Assembly: GCA_934725575.1 (NCBI GenBank)
Contig: CAKVCK010000019.1
Coordinates: forward strand, 1-64,000
Origin: an uncultured Bacteroidales bacterium
Lineage (GTDB): Bacteria > Bacteroidota > Bacteroidia > Bacteroidales > UBA932
Length of the DNA stretch: 64,000 nt
Direction: 5' to 3'
Shown: positions 9,931 to 18,449 of the stretch, one piece after another
Layout: the number at the start of each line of letters is the position of its first letter
Position numbering within the stretch: position 1 is the first letter of the stretch
Notes under the pieces: model-generated
The model's input: the letters and a program-made list of their open reading frames with translations, nothing else
What the model was told of the DNA's origin: nothing
Database searches by the model: none
Position numbers and translations under genes: made by a program

Positions 9931-11805
9931 ATGAATATCATGAAGAATTGTGTGATTTCAGTGTTAGCGTTTCTATTTAGTTGTGGAATAGGGCTGGCGG
10001 CTGACCTTTTTGTTGAGGCGGAAAATTTCAGTAACAAAGGGGGATGGAAGGTTGACCAACAATTTATGGATTTGATGGGATCTCCTTACCTTCTGGCGCA
10101 CGGGATGGGAGTGCCGGTCGAAGATGCTTCTACTGAAGTGACTTTCCCTGAAAAGGGAGAATATTATGTATATGTCCGTACTTACAACTGGACCTCCCCA
10201 TGGAAAAAGGGGAAAGGCCCTGGTAAGTTCAGTTTGTCAGTCGGTGGTAAACGGATGATTTCCCCGTTGGGGGCGGAAGGAACTGGATGGATATGGCAAG
10301 CAGCAGGGAAAGTGTCTGTGAAAAATCTCAGAGAGGTAGTCCGGTTGCATGATTTGTCGGGATTTGACGGCCGTTGCGATGCCGTTTACTTTACCACAGA
10401 GGCAGGCAAGACACCTCCATCGGACATCAAGGAACTGGATGTGTTCCGTCGTAAGGCGTTAGGATTACCGGATGATCCCCTGGTTGCCGGCCAATATGAT
10501 TTGGTGGTAGTGGGTGCGGGTGTAGCCGGGATGAGCGCTGCCGTGTCAGCCGGTCGCTTGGGATGTAAGGTGGCTTTGATCAATGACCGTCCTGTTGTCG
10601 GAGGAAACAACAGTTCTGAGATACGGGTCCATTTAGGGGGCCGTATTGATGTGGGAACTTATAAGGAATTAGGCGGTCTGCAAAAAGAATTCGGCCCGGA
10701 AAAAGGAGGGAACGCACAACCTGCCGAGTATTACGAGGACCAAAAGAAACTGGACTGGCTCTCTGGAGAAAAGAATGTGTCTCTTTTCTTGAACTATCGT
10801 GCGATTGGTGTTACGAAAGAAGGTGACAGGATCACTTCAGTGATTGTCAAGCATATCGAAAGTGGCGAGGAATTAAAATTTGAAGCTCCACTGTTTTCAG
10901 ATTGTACAGGAGACGGAACAATCGGTTATCTTGCCGGGGCAGACTATCGAATGGGGCGTGAGGGACGAGATGAGTATGGAGAAAGCATCGCTCCCGAGAA
11001 TGCTGACAAGATGACGATGGGGGCTTCAGTCCAGTGGTATTCTGTGGATGGCAAGAAACCTTGTCCTTTCCCTGAGTTCAGTTATGGCGTGGAGTTCAAT
11101 GACGAGAATTGTGAAAAGGTGACGATGGGGGAATGGACCTGGGAGACGGGAATGAATTTGGATCAAATCAATGATTTCGAGCGAATTCGTGATTATGGAA
11201 TGCTTGTCGTCTATTCAAATTGGAGTTATTTGAAAAACCATCTGAAGGATAATGACCAGTATAAGAACAGGAAATTAGGCTGGGTGGCTTATGTGGCCGG
11301 CAAGCGTGAATCTCGCCGTCTGTTGGGCGATTATATCTTGAAGGAAGATGACCTTACAAAAAGTGTCTTCCACGAAGATGCCTCGTTTGCCACGACGTGG
11401 AGTATTGATTTGCATTGGCCGGATCCGATTAACAGTGAATACTTTCCAGGAAATGAATTCAAGGCGGTGACGAAGCATATTCTGATTTATCCGTACGCGG
11501 TTCCATACCGTTGTTTGTATTCACGTAATGTGGACAACCTGTTTATGGCTGGGCGCGATATCAGTGTGACTCATGTGGCATTGGGAACAGTCCGTGTGAT
11601 GCGTACGACCGGAATGATGGGGGAAGTGGTCGGTATGGCGGCCTCTCTGTGCAAGAAATATGGCGTGCTTCCTCGTGGCGTTTATCGTTCGCATCTGGAT
11701 GAGTTGAAGACGTTGATGATGGAAGGTGTGAACAAAAAGGGGCTGCCCAACAACCAGCGTTATAACGAGGGGGGTATGCTGAAGGACAAGCCCATGGTCA
11801 GATAA
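9931..11805 (+). CDS. Secreted FAD-dependent oxidoreductase
   Basis: A 624-aa protein with a signal peptide (about 1-23, ending GLAAD), a carbohydrate-binding-like beta-sandwich region (about 25-165, FVEAENFSNKGGW), then a Rossmann FAD-binding domain starting near 190 (YDLVVVGAGVAGMSAAVSAG, GxGxxG) and the NNSSEIRVHLGG segment typical of the FAD_oxidored family found in Bacteroidetes and Planctomycetes glycan loci. Later motifs include FSDCTGDGTIGYLAGADY and LFMAGRDISVTHVALGTVR. It would use FAD in the periplasm or at the cell surface. Its place at the end of a SusC/SusD operon suggests it oxidises the imported glycan or a sugar from it; that role is inference. ATG 9940 is an alternative start. 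Confidence 0.85.
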   Translation: MNIMKNCVISVLAFLFSCGIGLAADLFVEAENFSNKGGWKVDQQFMDLMGSPYLLAHGMGVPVEDASTEVTFPEKGEYYVYVRTYNWTSPWKKGKGPGKFSLSVGGKRMISPLGAEGTGWIWQAAGKVSVKNLREVVRLHDLSGFDGRCDAVYFTTEAGKTPPSDIKELDVFRRKALGLPDDPLVAGQYDLVVVGAGVAGMSAAVSAGRLGCKVALINDRPVVGGNNSSEIRVHLGGRIDVGTYKELGGLQKEFGPEKGGNAQPAEYYEDQKKLDWLSGEKNVSLFLNYRAIGVTKEGDRITSVIVKHIESGEELKFEAPLFSDCTGDGTIGYLAGADYRMGREGRDEYGESIAPENADKMTMGASVQWYSVDGKKPCPFPEFSYGVEFNDENCEKVTMGEWTWETGMNLDQINDFERIRDYGMLVVYSNWSYLKNHLKDNDQYKNRKLGWVAYVAGKRESRRLLGDYILKEDDLTKSVFHEDASFATTWSIDLHWPDPINSEYFPGNEFKAVTKHILIYPYAVPYRCLYSRNVDNLFMAGRDISVTHVALGTVRVMRTTGMMGEVVGMAASLCKKYGVLPRGVYRSHLDELKTLMMEGVNKKGLPNNQRYNEGGMLKDKPMVR

Positions 11806-11817
11806 ATTTTTCATGTC

Positions 11818-11861
11818 AAAAGGGTGGCACAAAAGTCAATACAACTTTGTGCCACCCTTTT
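11818..11861. terminator. Bidirectional terminator between convergent genes
   Basis: A strong inverted repeat with arms 11818-11833 and 11845-11861 (AAAGGGTGGCAC and GTGCCACCCTTTT) lies between the oxidoreductase (stop 11805, +) and the GH125 gene (stop 11877, -). The A/T flanks allow termination from both sides. Confidence 0.85.
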
Positions 11862-11876
11862 AGTATGAAAGCTTAT

Positions 11877-13292
11877 CTATTTGACCTTGATGGAGTTGAG
11901 GAGGTCGAGTTTGCCGGTGTCGGTGAGGTGGATGATGAGCTCGCCGAAGAGGGTGTTCTGCCAGGCGAACCAGGCGCGGGTGAACTTGCTCGCATCATCC
12001 TTATAGAAGGACTCGTGCATAAATCCTGTGCCGGCATCGGTCTTCATCAGGGTCTCGACGCACCACTTGATCTCCTTGTCGTCCTGGGACGTGAAGGCCT
12101 TCATCATTATGCTCATAGGCCAGATGTAGTCGTAGCCGATGTGCGGACCGCCGATTCCCTCGCCGGCCTTACCTTTGAAGAAATACGGGTTGTCCTCGCT
12201 CCAAACGAACCTGCGGGTGTTCTGGTAGATAGGATCGTTGATGTCAATGTCACCGAGATAGGCCATCGCAAGAAGGCTCGGCACATTGGCGTCGTCCATC
12301 ATCAGCTGGTTGCCGAAACCGTCCACCTCGAAGGCGAAGATCTTGCCGTACTTAGGGTGATCCACGACGGCATATTCATAAAGAGCCTTCTCCACTTCGG
12401 CGGCGAGGTCGAGGCATTCCTTAGCGAGTTTCTTGTTGTGATTAACATCCGTGAGGATCTCGGCGGCCTTGCGCAAAGAGGTGACAGCGAAGAAGTTGGA
12501 AGGAACGAGGAACTCGAAGATTGTGGCGTCGTCGGACGGACGGAAAGCTGAGGCGATAAGGCCTACAGGCTTGACAGGGTTGCCGCGGCCGTCGTTGGAC
12601 TTGGTGTCGAACTGGCGGTCGGTCTTTCTGGCGAATCTGTAAGGTCCCGGGCCATCCTTGCGCTGCTGCTCCTTGAAAGTCTTGAGGGTGGCCTGGATGG
12701 AATTCAGCCAAGTCTCTCCGAAGACGGAATCGTCACCGGTCACCTTCCAGTACTGGTAGGCGAGACGGATCGGGTAGCAGTGCGAGTCGATCTCCCATTT
12801 GCGCTCGTGGTCGTAAGGATTCATATCCGTCAAATCCGATTCCCATTCGCTGCCGGTAGGACCTTCGTTGAAGGCGTTGGCATAAGGATCAAGGCAGATC
12901 AGCGAGAACTGGCAGTTGATCACGCCTGCTAGCATATTCTTAAGATGCTCATCATGATTGGCCAGCTGGATGTAAGGCCAGACCTGCGCTCCGGAGTCAC
13001 GCAGCCACATCGCGTGGATGTCACCGGTGTAAACGAACGTTCTGAAGTTGCCGTCGTCGTCCTTGCCGAAGTGCACGGTCGTGTCAAGGGTGTTCGGGTA
13101 GCAGTTGGCGAACATCCAGGCGAGGCGCGGGTTCTTCAGGATGCCTTGCATCTGGGTGATCTTGTTCTCGACGGCCTCGGAGCGGAAAAGACGCTTCTCG
13201 GGAGCCGGACGCTGCGACTCGTAATCCTTACCCTGCGCCAGCGCGCCGCCGAGCATAAAGATGGCCGAAGCCAGAAGAAGTGTGCGTTTCAT
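11877..13292 (-). CDS. GH125 exo-alpha-1,6-mannosidase
   Basis: A 471-aa glycoside hydrolase of family 125 (formerly DUF1237), an inverting exo-alpha-1,6-mannosidase. Visible family blocks: FVYTGDIHAMWLRDSGAQVWPY (about residues 88-109), NEGPTGSEWESDLTDM and KWEIDSHCYPIRLAYQYWK, and a late HESFYKDDASKFTRAWFAW block. A signal peptide (LLLASAIFMLGGALAQ) indicates export. I chose the ATG at 13292, 4 bp after the GH92 stop; an upstream in-frame ATG at 13307 would overlap GH92. It is the last gene of the mannan operon and would trim alpha-1,6-linked mannose from oligosaccharides released by GH76 and debranched by GH92. Confidence 0.92.
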   Translation of the reverse strand: MKRTLLLASAIFMLGGALAQGKDYESQRPAPEKRLFRSEAVENKITQMQGILKNPRLAWMFANCYPNTLDTTVHFGKDDDGNFRTFVYTGDIHAMWLRDSGAQVWPYIQLANHDEHLKNMLAGVINCQFSLICLDPYANAFNEGPTGSEWESDLTDMNPYDHERKWEIDSHCYPIRLAYQYWKVTGDDSVFGETWLNSIQATLKTFKEQQRKDGPGPYRFARKTDRQFDTKSNDGRGNPVKPVGLIASAFRPSDDATIFEFLVPSNFFAVTSLRKAAEILTDVNHNKKLAKECLDLAAEVEKALYEYAVVDHPKYGKIFAFEVDGFGNQLMMDDANVPSLLAMAYLGDIDINDPIYQNTRRFVWSEDNPYFFKGKAGEGIGGPHIGYDYIWPMSIMMKAFTSQDDKEIKWCVETLMKTDAGTGFMHESFYKDDASKFTRAWFAWQNTLFGELIIHLTDTGKLDLLNSIKVK

Positions 13293-13296
13293 TACT

Positions 13297-15537
13297 TTAT
13301 TTTTCATTAGTGTATGAATATGGTCTGTCCTCCTTCGCGGTTCCTCTAACCGTGTCAGGTTCGGACCCCACAAGATACACAATTTTCGCACCGCTGGCAA
13401 GGTCTTCAAATCGGAAATAGTTCCGGCTCCAATCCTTGCCGTTGATTCTCACACCTTTGATGTAGAAGTTATTCTTCGAATTATCAGGAGCTTCCAGAGT
13501 GATGGCCTTCCCGTCCGGGCGGCTGATCACCGCCTTCTTGAACAGAGGAGTTCCGATCGCATATTCATTGGCCCCAGGGCAGACCGGATAGAATCCGAGG
13601 GCGGAGAATACGTACCAGGCGGAGGTCTGACCGTTGTCCTCGTCACCGCAGTATCCGTCGAAGTTGGAGTTGTAGAACTTGTCCATCACCTCGCGGATCC
13701 TCTGCTGCGCCTTCCAAGGCTGGCCGCACCAGTCGTAAAGGTAGAGCATATGCTGGATCGGCTGGTTGCCGTGGGCGTAATTCCCCATATTCATAACCTG
13801 CATTTCCCTGATTTCGTGGATAGGAAAGCCGTAGTAGCTGTCGTCGAAGACCGGGGGGATTGTGAAAATGCTGTCGAGCATGCTTGCGAACACTTCGTCT
13901 CCGCCCATAAGGTCAATCAGGCCCTGAGGGTCGTGGAAGACTGACCAGGTGTAGTGCAGGCTGTTGCCTTCAGTGAAGTTGCCTCCCCATTTCAGAGGGC
14001 TGAACGGCCTTTCGAATGAGCCGTCGAGGTTCTTTCCGACCATCAGCCTGTACTCCGGATCGTAGAGATTCCTGTAATTGAAAGCTGCCTTCGCGTAAGG
14101 CACAAGCTCTTCCTCGCCGCGGCCCAGAGCCTTGCCGAACTGGTAGATGCACCAATCGTCGTAGGAATATTCAAGTGTCCTGGCTGCGTTCTCGTTGATG
14201 CCTACATTGCAAGGGACATAGCCGAGGCTGTCGTAATATTCCCAGCCAAGTCGGCCTGTGGCGTCCACCTCAGGGTGAACCGCATGGGCACCGTGGGTGA
14301 CGGCCTTCCAGAGTTCTTCCGCATCGTAGCCCCGCAGACCCTTGAGCCAGGCGTCGGCCACGATTGACGCTGAGTTGTTCCCGACCATACATCCCCTGTG
14401 ACCAGGGCTTGACCACTCCGGCAGGAATCCGCTCTCCTTCCAGGTGTTGACCAGCCCTTCCTGCATCTTCACGTTCTCGTCAGGATAGACAAGGTTCAGC
14501 AGCGGGAACAGGCATCGGAACGTGTCCCAGAAACCGGTGTCTCCGAACAGATAGCCCTTGTGGATGGCTCCGTCGTAAGGACTGTAGTGAACCCTTTCGC
14601 CGTCCGCATTGATCTCGGACAGATCACGAGGGAACAGAACCGACCTGTAAAGGCAGGAATAGAATGTGCGCAGATTGTCGAGGTTGTCATCCTCTACAGC
14701 GATGCGGCCCAGCACTTCGTTCCATCTCGCGCGCCCGGCCTGAGCGATTTCGTCAAAAGTCCTGTCACCTAACTCATTGAGATTTAACTCTGCTTGAGTC
14801 TGGCTGATGAATGATGACGCTACTTTCAGGTTGACTTTCTGACCTTTCGCGGTCTTGAATCCGACCATAGCGATGTGTCCGTCAACAGTCTGTGTCTCGA
14901 ACGGGGTGTCGGAAACCACCACAAACCAGTTCCGGAAATTCTCGGTCACGCCGCCGTGGTTCGCCGTAGAATAGCCCACGATCATATTCCTGTCTTTCAG
15001 GACTTCCGCCTGCCCTCCGTTGTAGGCATCGACCACGAGGTAGGACATCTCCTTTTCAGGGTAGGTGAGCCTGAACGCCGCCGCCCTTTCGGTAGGGGCG
15101 AGTTCGGCAACCACATCGTGCTCAGCGAGATAGACCTGGTAATAGTAAGGCTTCACGGTCTCCGCCTTGTGCGAGAACCAGCTCTGCCGCCCCTCCTCGT
15201 CGTAAACAGGTCCTGTGGTCACAGGCATAATCGAGAATGAGCCGTAGTCGTTGATCCACGGACTCGGCTGATGGGTCTGCTTGAGTCCACGGATCTTGGT
15301 TGATGAATATGTGTACGTCCATCCGTCCCCGTTGGCTCCGGTCTGCGGGGTCCAGAAATTCATTCCCCACGGCAAGGCAATCGCCGGGTAGGTGTTTCCG
15401 GTCGAAAGTTCATAAGTGGACGCCGTGCCCATCAGCGGGTTCACATAGTCCACGGGATCCTCCATCCTCATTCTCTCCGGAGATCCGCACGCCGCGGCGA
15501 TCAAGGCCACAGCCAAAAATATTGATTTTTTCTTCAT
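13297..15537 (-). CDS. GH92 alpha-mannosidase (lipoprotein)
   Basis: A 746-aa calcium-dependent exo-alpha-mannosidase of family GH92. Characteristic blocks: YVNPLMGTASTYELSTGNTYPAIALPWGMN (start of the catalytic region, about 29-58, cited here in two overlapping pieces: NPLMGTAS and NTYPAIALPWGMN), GLKQTHQPSPWINDYG, GDTGFWDTFR, and the late GNQPIQHMLYLYDW and YCGDEDNGQTSAWYVFSALG segments. The signal ends in AAACGSP, a lipobox, so it is probably membrane-anchored. It removes side-chain mannose (mostly alpha-1,2 or alpha-1,3 linkages in the family; the exact linkage is not readable here). It lies 18 bp after the DUF3823 gene in the same operon. Confidence 0.93.
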   Translation of the reverse strand: MKKKSIFLAVALIAAACGSPERMRMEDPVDYVNPLMGTASTYELSTGNTYPAIALPWGMNFWTPQTGANGDGWTYTYSSTKIRGLKQTHQPSPWINDYGSFSIMPVTTGPVYDEEGRQSWFSHKAETVKPYYYQVYLAEHDVVAELAPTERAAAFRLTYPEKEMSYLVVDAYNGGQAEVLKDRNMIVGYSTANHGGVTENFRNWFVVVSDTPFETQTVDGHIAMVGFKTAKGQKVNLKVASSFISQTQAELNLNELGDRTFDEIAQAGRARWNEVLGRIAVEDDNLDNLRTFYSCLYRSVLFPRDLSEINADGERVHYSPYDGAIHKGYLFGDTGFWDTFRCLFPLLNLVYPDENVKMQEGLVNTWKESGFLPEWSSPGHRGCMVGNNSASIVADAWLKGLRGYDAEELWKAVTHGAHAVHPEVDATGRLGWEYYDSLGYVPCNVGINENAARTLEYSYDDWCIYQFGKALGRGEEELVPYAKAAFNYRNLYDPEYRLMVGKNLDGSFERPFSPLKWGGNFTEGNSLHYTWSVFHDPQGLIDLMGGDEVFASMLDSIFTIPPVFDDSYYGFPIHEIREMQVMNMGNYAHGNQPIQHMLYLYDWCGQPWKAQQRIREVMDKFYNSNFDGYCGDEDNGQTSAWYVFSALGFYPVCPGANEYAIGTPLFKKAVISRPDGKAITLEAPDNSKNNFYIKGVRINGKDWSRNYFRFEDLASGAKIVYLVGSEPDTVRGTAKEDRPYSYTNEK

Positions 15538-15555
15538 CAGTTCTGAATATTTCCG

Positions 15556-16362
15556 CTAAGGTACATCAATTTCCATTGGTTCGGAATAGTTCCATCGTCT
15601 TGTTCCGCTTCCTACCGGTGTGTCGAAATTGATCCTCGCCGCCGCGCGCACGAATACCTTCCTGCCGGAAGGGAGGGTGCCGTTCGACTTGATGGTCACA
15701 TCGGTGCCCAGAAGCTTCTCGAACGCCTGTCCTGAATATGTCAGCTCGCTTGACCAGCGGTTGTCCCGGGCTCTGTAGCCGACACTGGATGACTGGCTTA
15801 CAAATAGTTGGATGTCCGTTACGTTGGCGATGCTCTCCTTCCAGAAACCGGTAGGTTCCATAGCCTTGCGGATGTCCTCACGGCTTGTGGCCCTTGTGAC
15901 CTTCACTCTTGCCGTGATCTTTCCGCCGCTGACCATAGGCGAGCCGACGAACTCAACGTTGAGGAAAGGCTGCACCTGAAAGTTGACCTCGGTCTTGCCT
16001 TTGATGTGCACGTCCTTGGTTCCGTTTGAGATGACGGTTCCGTCCTCGGTCTCCAGCAGGATCGGGATGAACGGACCATCCACACGTACATTGTAGTCAG
16101 CCTCAAACAGTTTGGTGTTCCGGAATGTACCGTCCGACTTGCAGTTGAAATCTTGTGGGGTGACATTGCCTTCCCAGCTGGTTTCAATGAGACGTACCCT
16201 TATTCCTTCCGAACCTTGGTCCGTGAGAACCGGTGCTCCCGTGTTCACATCCGTGACGCTTCCGAAAATCGTCTCGGAAGGAGCGTCGTAGTTGTCCAGC
16301 TCAAACAGTGAGCAGGATGTGAGAGCCATTGCGGCCATCATTGAGTATATTAATCTTTTCAT
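15556..16362 (-). CDS. DUF3823 lipoprotein (SusE-position protein)
   Basis: A 268-aa lipoprotein with lipobox ALTSCSLF. It carries the DUF3823 pattern: an N-terminal carboxypeptidase-regulatory-like domain (TIFGSVTDVNTGAPV, GIRVRLIETSWEGN) followed by a second beta domain (VQPFLNVEFVG). Proteins of this family are encoded just after SusD and are thought to be surface glycan-binding proteins. It starts 6 bp after the SusD stop, so it is co-translated with SusCD. Confidence 0.85.
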   Translation of the reverse strand: MKRLIYSMMAAMALTSCSLFELDNYDAPSETIFGSVTDVNTGAPVLTDQGSEGIRVRLIETSWEGNVTPQDFNCKSDGTFRNTKLFEADYNVRVDGPFIPILLETEDGTVISNGTKDVHIKGKTEVNFQVQPFLNVEFVGSPMVSGGKITARVKVTRATSREDIRKAMEPTGFWKESIANVTDIQLFVSQSSSVGYRARDNRWSSELTYSGQAFEKLLGTDVTIKSNGTLPSGRKVFVRAAARINFDTPVGSGTRRWNYSEPMEIDVP

Positions 16363-16368
16363 ACTTTC

Positions 16369-18438
16369 CTATCTGTTTGGTTGCTGGTCGATAACCGAAC
16401 TCTTGGCGACTTCTCCGCTCGGGATCTCGAAGTAGTAGTCCGTGGCGCTGTAAAGGAGACGCATCTCCCTGGCCATTTGGAAGTTGGCATCGAAGAAATA
16501 CTTGTGCTCCTTGGAACTGTAGAACGGATAGAGACCTCTGAGCCTGTACTCTCCGTCCGCGCCGGTTCTGGAGGCGTAGCCTTCCCTGTGCTCACCCCAG
16601 AAATCGTCTCTGGCATCGTAATGCTGTACTCTCCAGCGCCTTACGTCCCATTTCGTCTTGTGCTCAAGGGCGAGTTCCTTCCTCCTTTCACGGCGGACTA
16701 TGTTCCTGCTCTCGATGTCACCGCTCAGGTCACTGGTCAGAGCGTCAGCCCCGGCCCTTTCACGGATGTCCCTGATGGCCTGTGTGGCCACTGAAAGCAT
16801 ATTGTCCCCCTCGACAGGGCAAGGAGCTCCGGCGATGGACAGCTCGACAGCGGACTCCGCGGCCGCCAGAAGCACGTCGGCGTAGCGCATAAGGATGAAC
16901 GGCTGGGCGGACTTGCCCTCTCCACGGATGTAGGCCGGATCCGGGTTGAGATACTTCCTGAGATAGAATCCCGAAAGGTTGGCCTCGTTGTCCTGCGTGT
17001 TGTAGAACGGCCCGTTGGCACCGGCCGGAGTCATCTTCACTCCGTCAACTTCCATAACCGGCTGCGTCGCGAGGGCGTTGGCGCTCATAAACAGCGTCTT
17101 GCCGAACTGCGGCAGAAGTTGGTAGTAGTTCTGGGTGGCCCTGCTGTAGGAATAGTCAGACCAAAGAGGGGAGACGGGAGTCTCACCGGTGTAGATTCCC
17201 GCGCGGATCTCGATCTCGACGTTGCGGAAAATGTCTCCCGGCAGGATCACGTAGGCCCTCAGACGAGGCTCGGCGTTCTTGAAGAAATCCATCGTGGTGT
17301 TGTACATCAGGTAATGTCCATCGGTGTTGGACGCACCGTCTGTCACACGGATGGTTCCGTCTGCGTAGCGGTCGAACCCGTCGAACAGTTCCACGAAATC
17401 AAGCGAAGGACACGAACCGGAGCAAAGCGGATCCCTGAATATGAACGGCGAGCTGTAGGCATCCAGACCGTGTGTGAGGGACGGGTCGGAATATTCCTTC
17501 ACGAGAATATTCTCTGTGCTGGCCACATCGCTGAACATATCCACCATATTTTGGTATTGCGCCTCTTTGTCGTCCGCGCTCCACTTTTTCTTGTAGAGGG
17601 AATACCTTCCGCTCTTCATCACCTCCCGGGCGGCCTTGTAGGCCTCAGAGAAATATCTCTGTGATGCCGCCGCGGCCCTGTCGCTGTCGAATCCGATCAC
17701 CCTCACGCCAGTCTTCAAGCCGACCCCGGTGAGACGGCCGGTGACGGTGTCGTTGTACTTGGCGACAGATCCGGCGTAGAGCATAGCCTCGGCCTTGAAC
17801 GAGAGCGCCGCGTACTTGTTCGGCAGTCCCTGCAACGAGGATGTCTCCGGAAGCAGTTCGGTGGCCGTGTCGAAATCCTTGCAGATCTGATCCCAGGTCT
17901 CTTCCTCGGAAGATCTTGCGACCTCAAGCTTGTCAGCCTCAGCCGGATAGGCTATTGTGTGGGTGACGAGCGGAATGCCTCCGAAGCGGCGGGCCATCTG
18001 GTAGAACGTGTACGCCCTTACGAAATAGGCCTGTCCGAGGTAGTAGTTCATCTCGACCGTCGAGAAGTTGCCGCCATATTCGGGAAGAGCCTCGATCAGG
18101 TGGTTGGCATCGTGCAGCAGGACGAAAGCCTGCTTCCAGAACGGTGTCCTCTCGCTCCTGAAGGTCTCGAAAACATCGTCCCTGTTCATCGCCTCCCCGC
18201 ATCCGTCGATTCCGAGGGTGCCGAGCCAGCCGTTGAACTCGAAGCCCCACTGGGCCATATACTTGAAGTCTTCCCACGGCATCTGGCTGTAGAGCCTTGC
18301 CAGATAGATCTGCATTCCCTTGGAAGAGGTCAGCAGGTCATCATCCGTGACCGTGTTCTTCGGCGGGATATTCATATCACCGCAAGCCGAAAGAGCCAGC
18401 AATGCTATGACTGATAAATATTTGAATATTCTGTTCAT
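16369..18438 (-). CDS. SusD/RagB-family glycan-binding lipoprotein (mannan operon)
   Basis: A 689-aa SusD-like outer-membrane lipoprotein (lipobox LALSACGDM). SusD hallmarks: MPWEDFKYMAQWGFEFNG near the N-terminus, AYFVRAYTFYQMARRFGGIPLV (cited as YFVRAYTFYQMARRFGG) in the TPR region, LRKYLNPDP and PFILMRYADVLLAAAESAVE, and RRERRKELALEHKTKWDVRRW near the C-terminus. It captures mannan oligosaccharides and lids the SusC barrel encoded 11 bp upstream. It is intact, unlike the SusD at 5.4 kb. Confidence 0.94.
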   Translation of the reverse strand: MNRIFKYLSVIALLALSACGDMNIPPKNTVTDDDLLTSSKGMQIYLARLYSQMPWEDFKYMAQWGFEFNGWLGTLGIDGCGEAMNRDDVFETFRSERTPFWKQAFVLLHDANHLIEALPEYGGNFSTVEMNYYLGQAYFVRAYTFYQMARRFGGIPLVTHTIAYPAEADKLEVARSSEEETWDQICKDFDTATELLPETSSLQGLPNKYAALSFKAEAMLYAGSVAKYNDTVTGRLTGVGLKTGVRVIGFDSDRAAAASQRYFSEAYKAAREVMKSGRYSLYKKKWSADDKEAQYQNMVDMFSDVASTENILVKEYSDPSLTHGLDAYSSPFIFRDPLCSGSCPSLDFVELFDGFDRYADGTIRVTDGASNTDGHYLMYNTTMDFFKNAEPRLRAYVILPGDIFRNVEIEIRAGIYTGETPVSPLWSDYSYSRATQNYYQLLPQFGKTLFMSANALATQPVMEVDGVKMTPAGANGPFYNTQDNEANLSGFYLRKYLNPDPAYIRGEGKSAQPFILMRYADVLLAAAESAVELSIAGAPCPVEGDNMLSVATQAIRDIRERAGADALTSDLSGDIESRNIVRRERRKELALEHKTKWDVRRWRVQHYDARDDFWGEHREGYASRTGADGEYRLRGLYPFYSSKEHKYFFDANFQMAREMRLLYSATDYYFEIPSGEVAKSSVIDQQPNR

Positions 18439-18449
18439 TCTTTCAGACT

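Noticed and set aside
11847..12551. Open frame on the + strand beginning at the terminator after the oxidoreductase
   Set aside because: It lies antisense to the GH125 gene; no start signal and no family.
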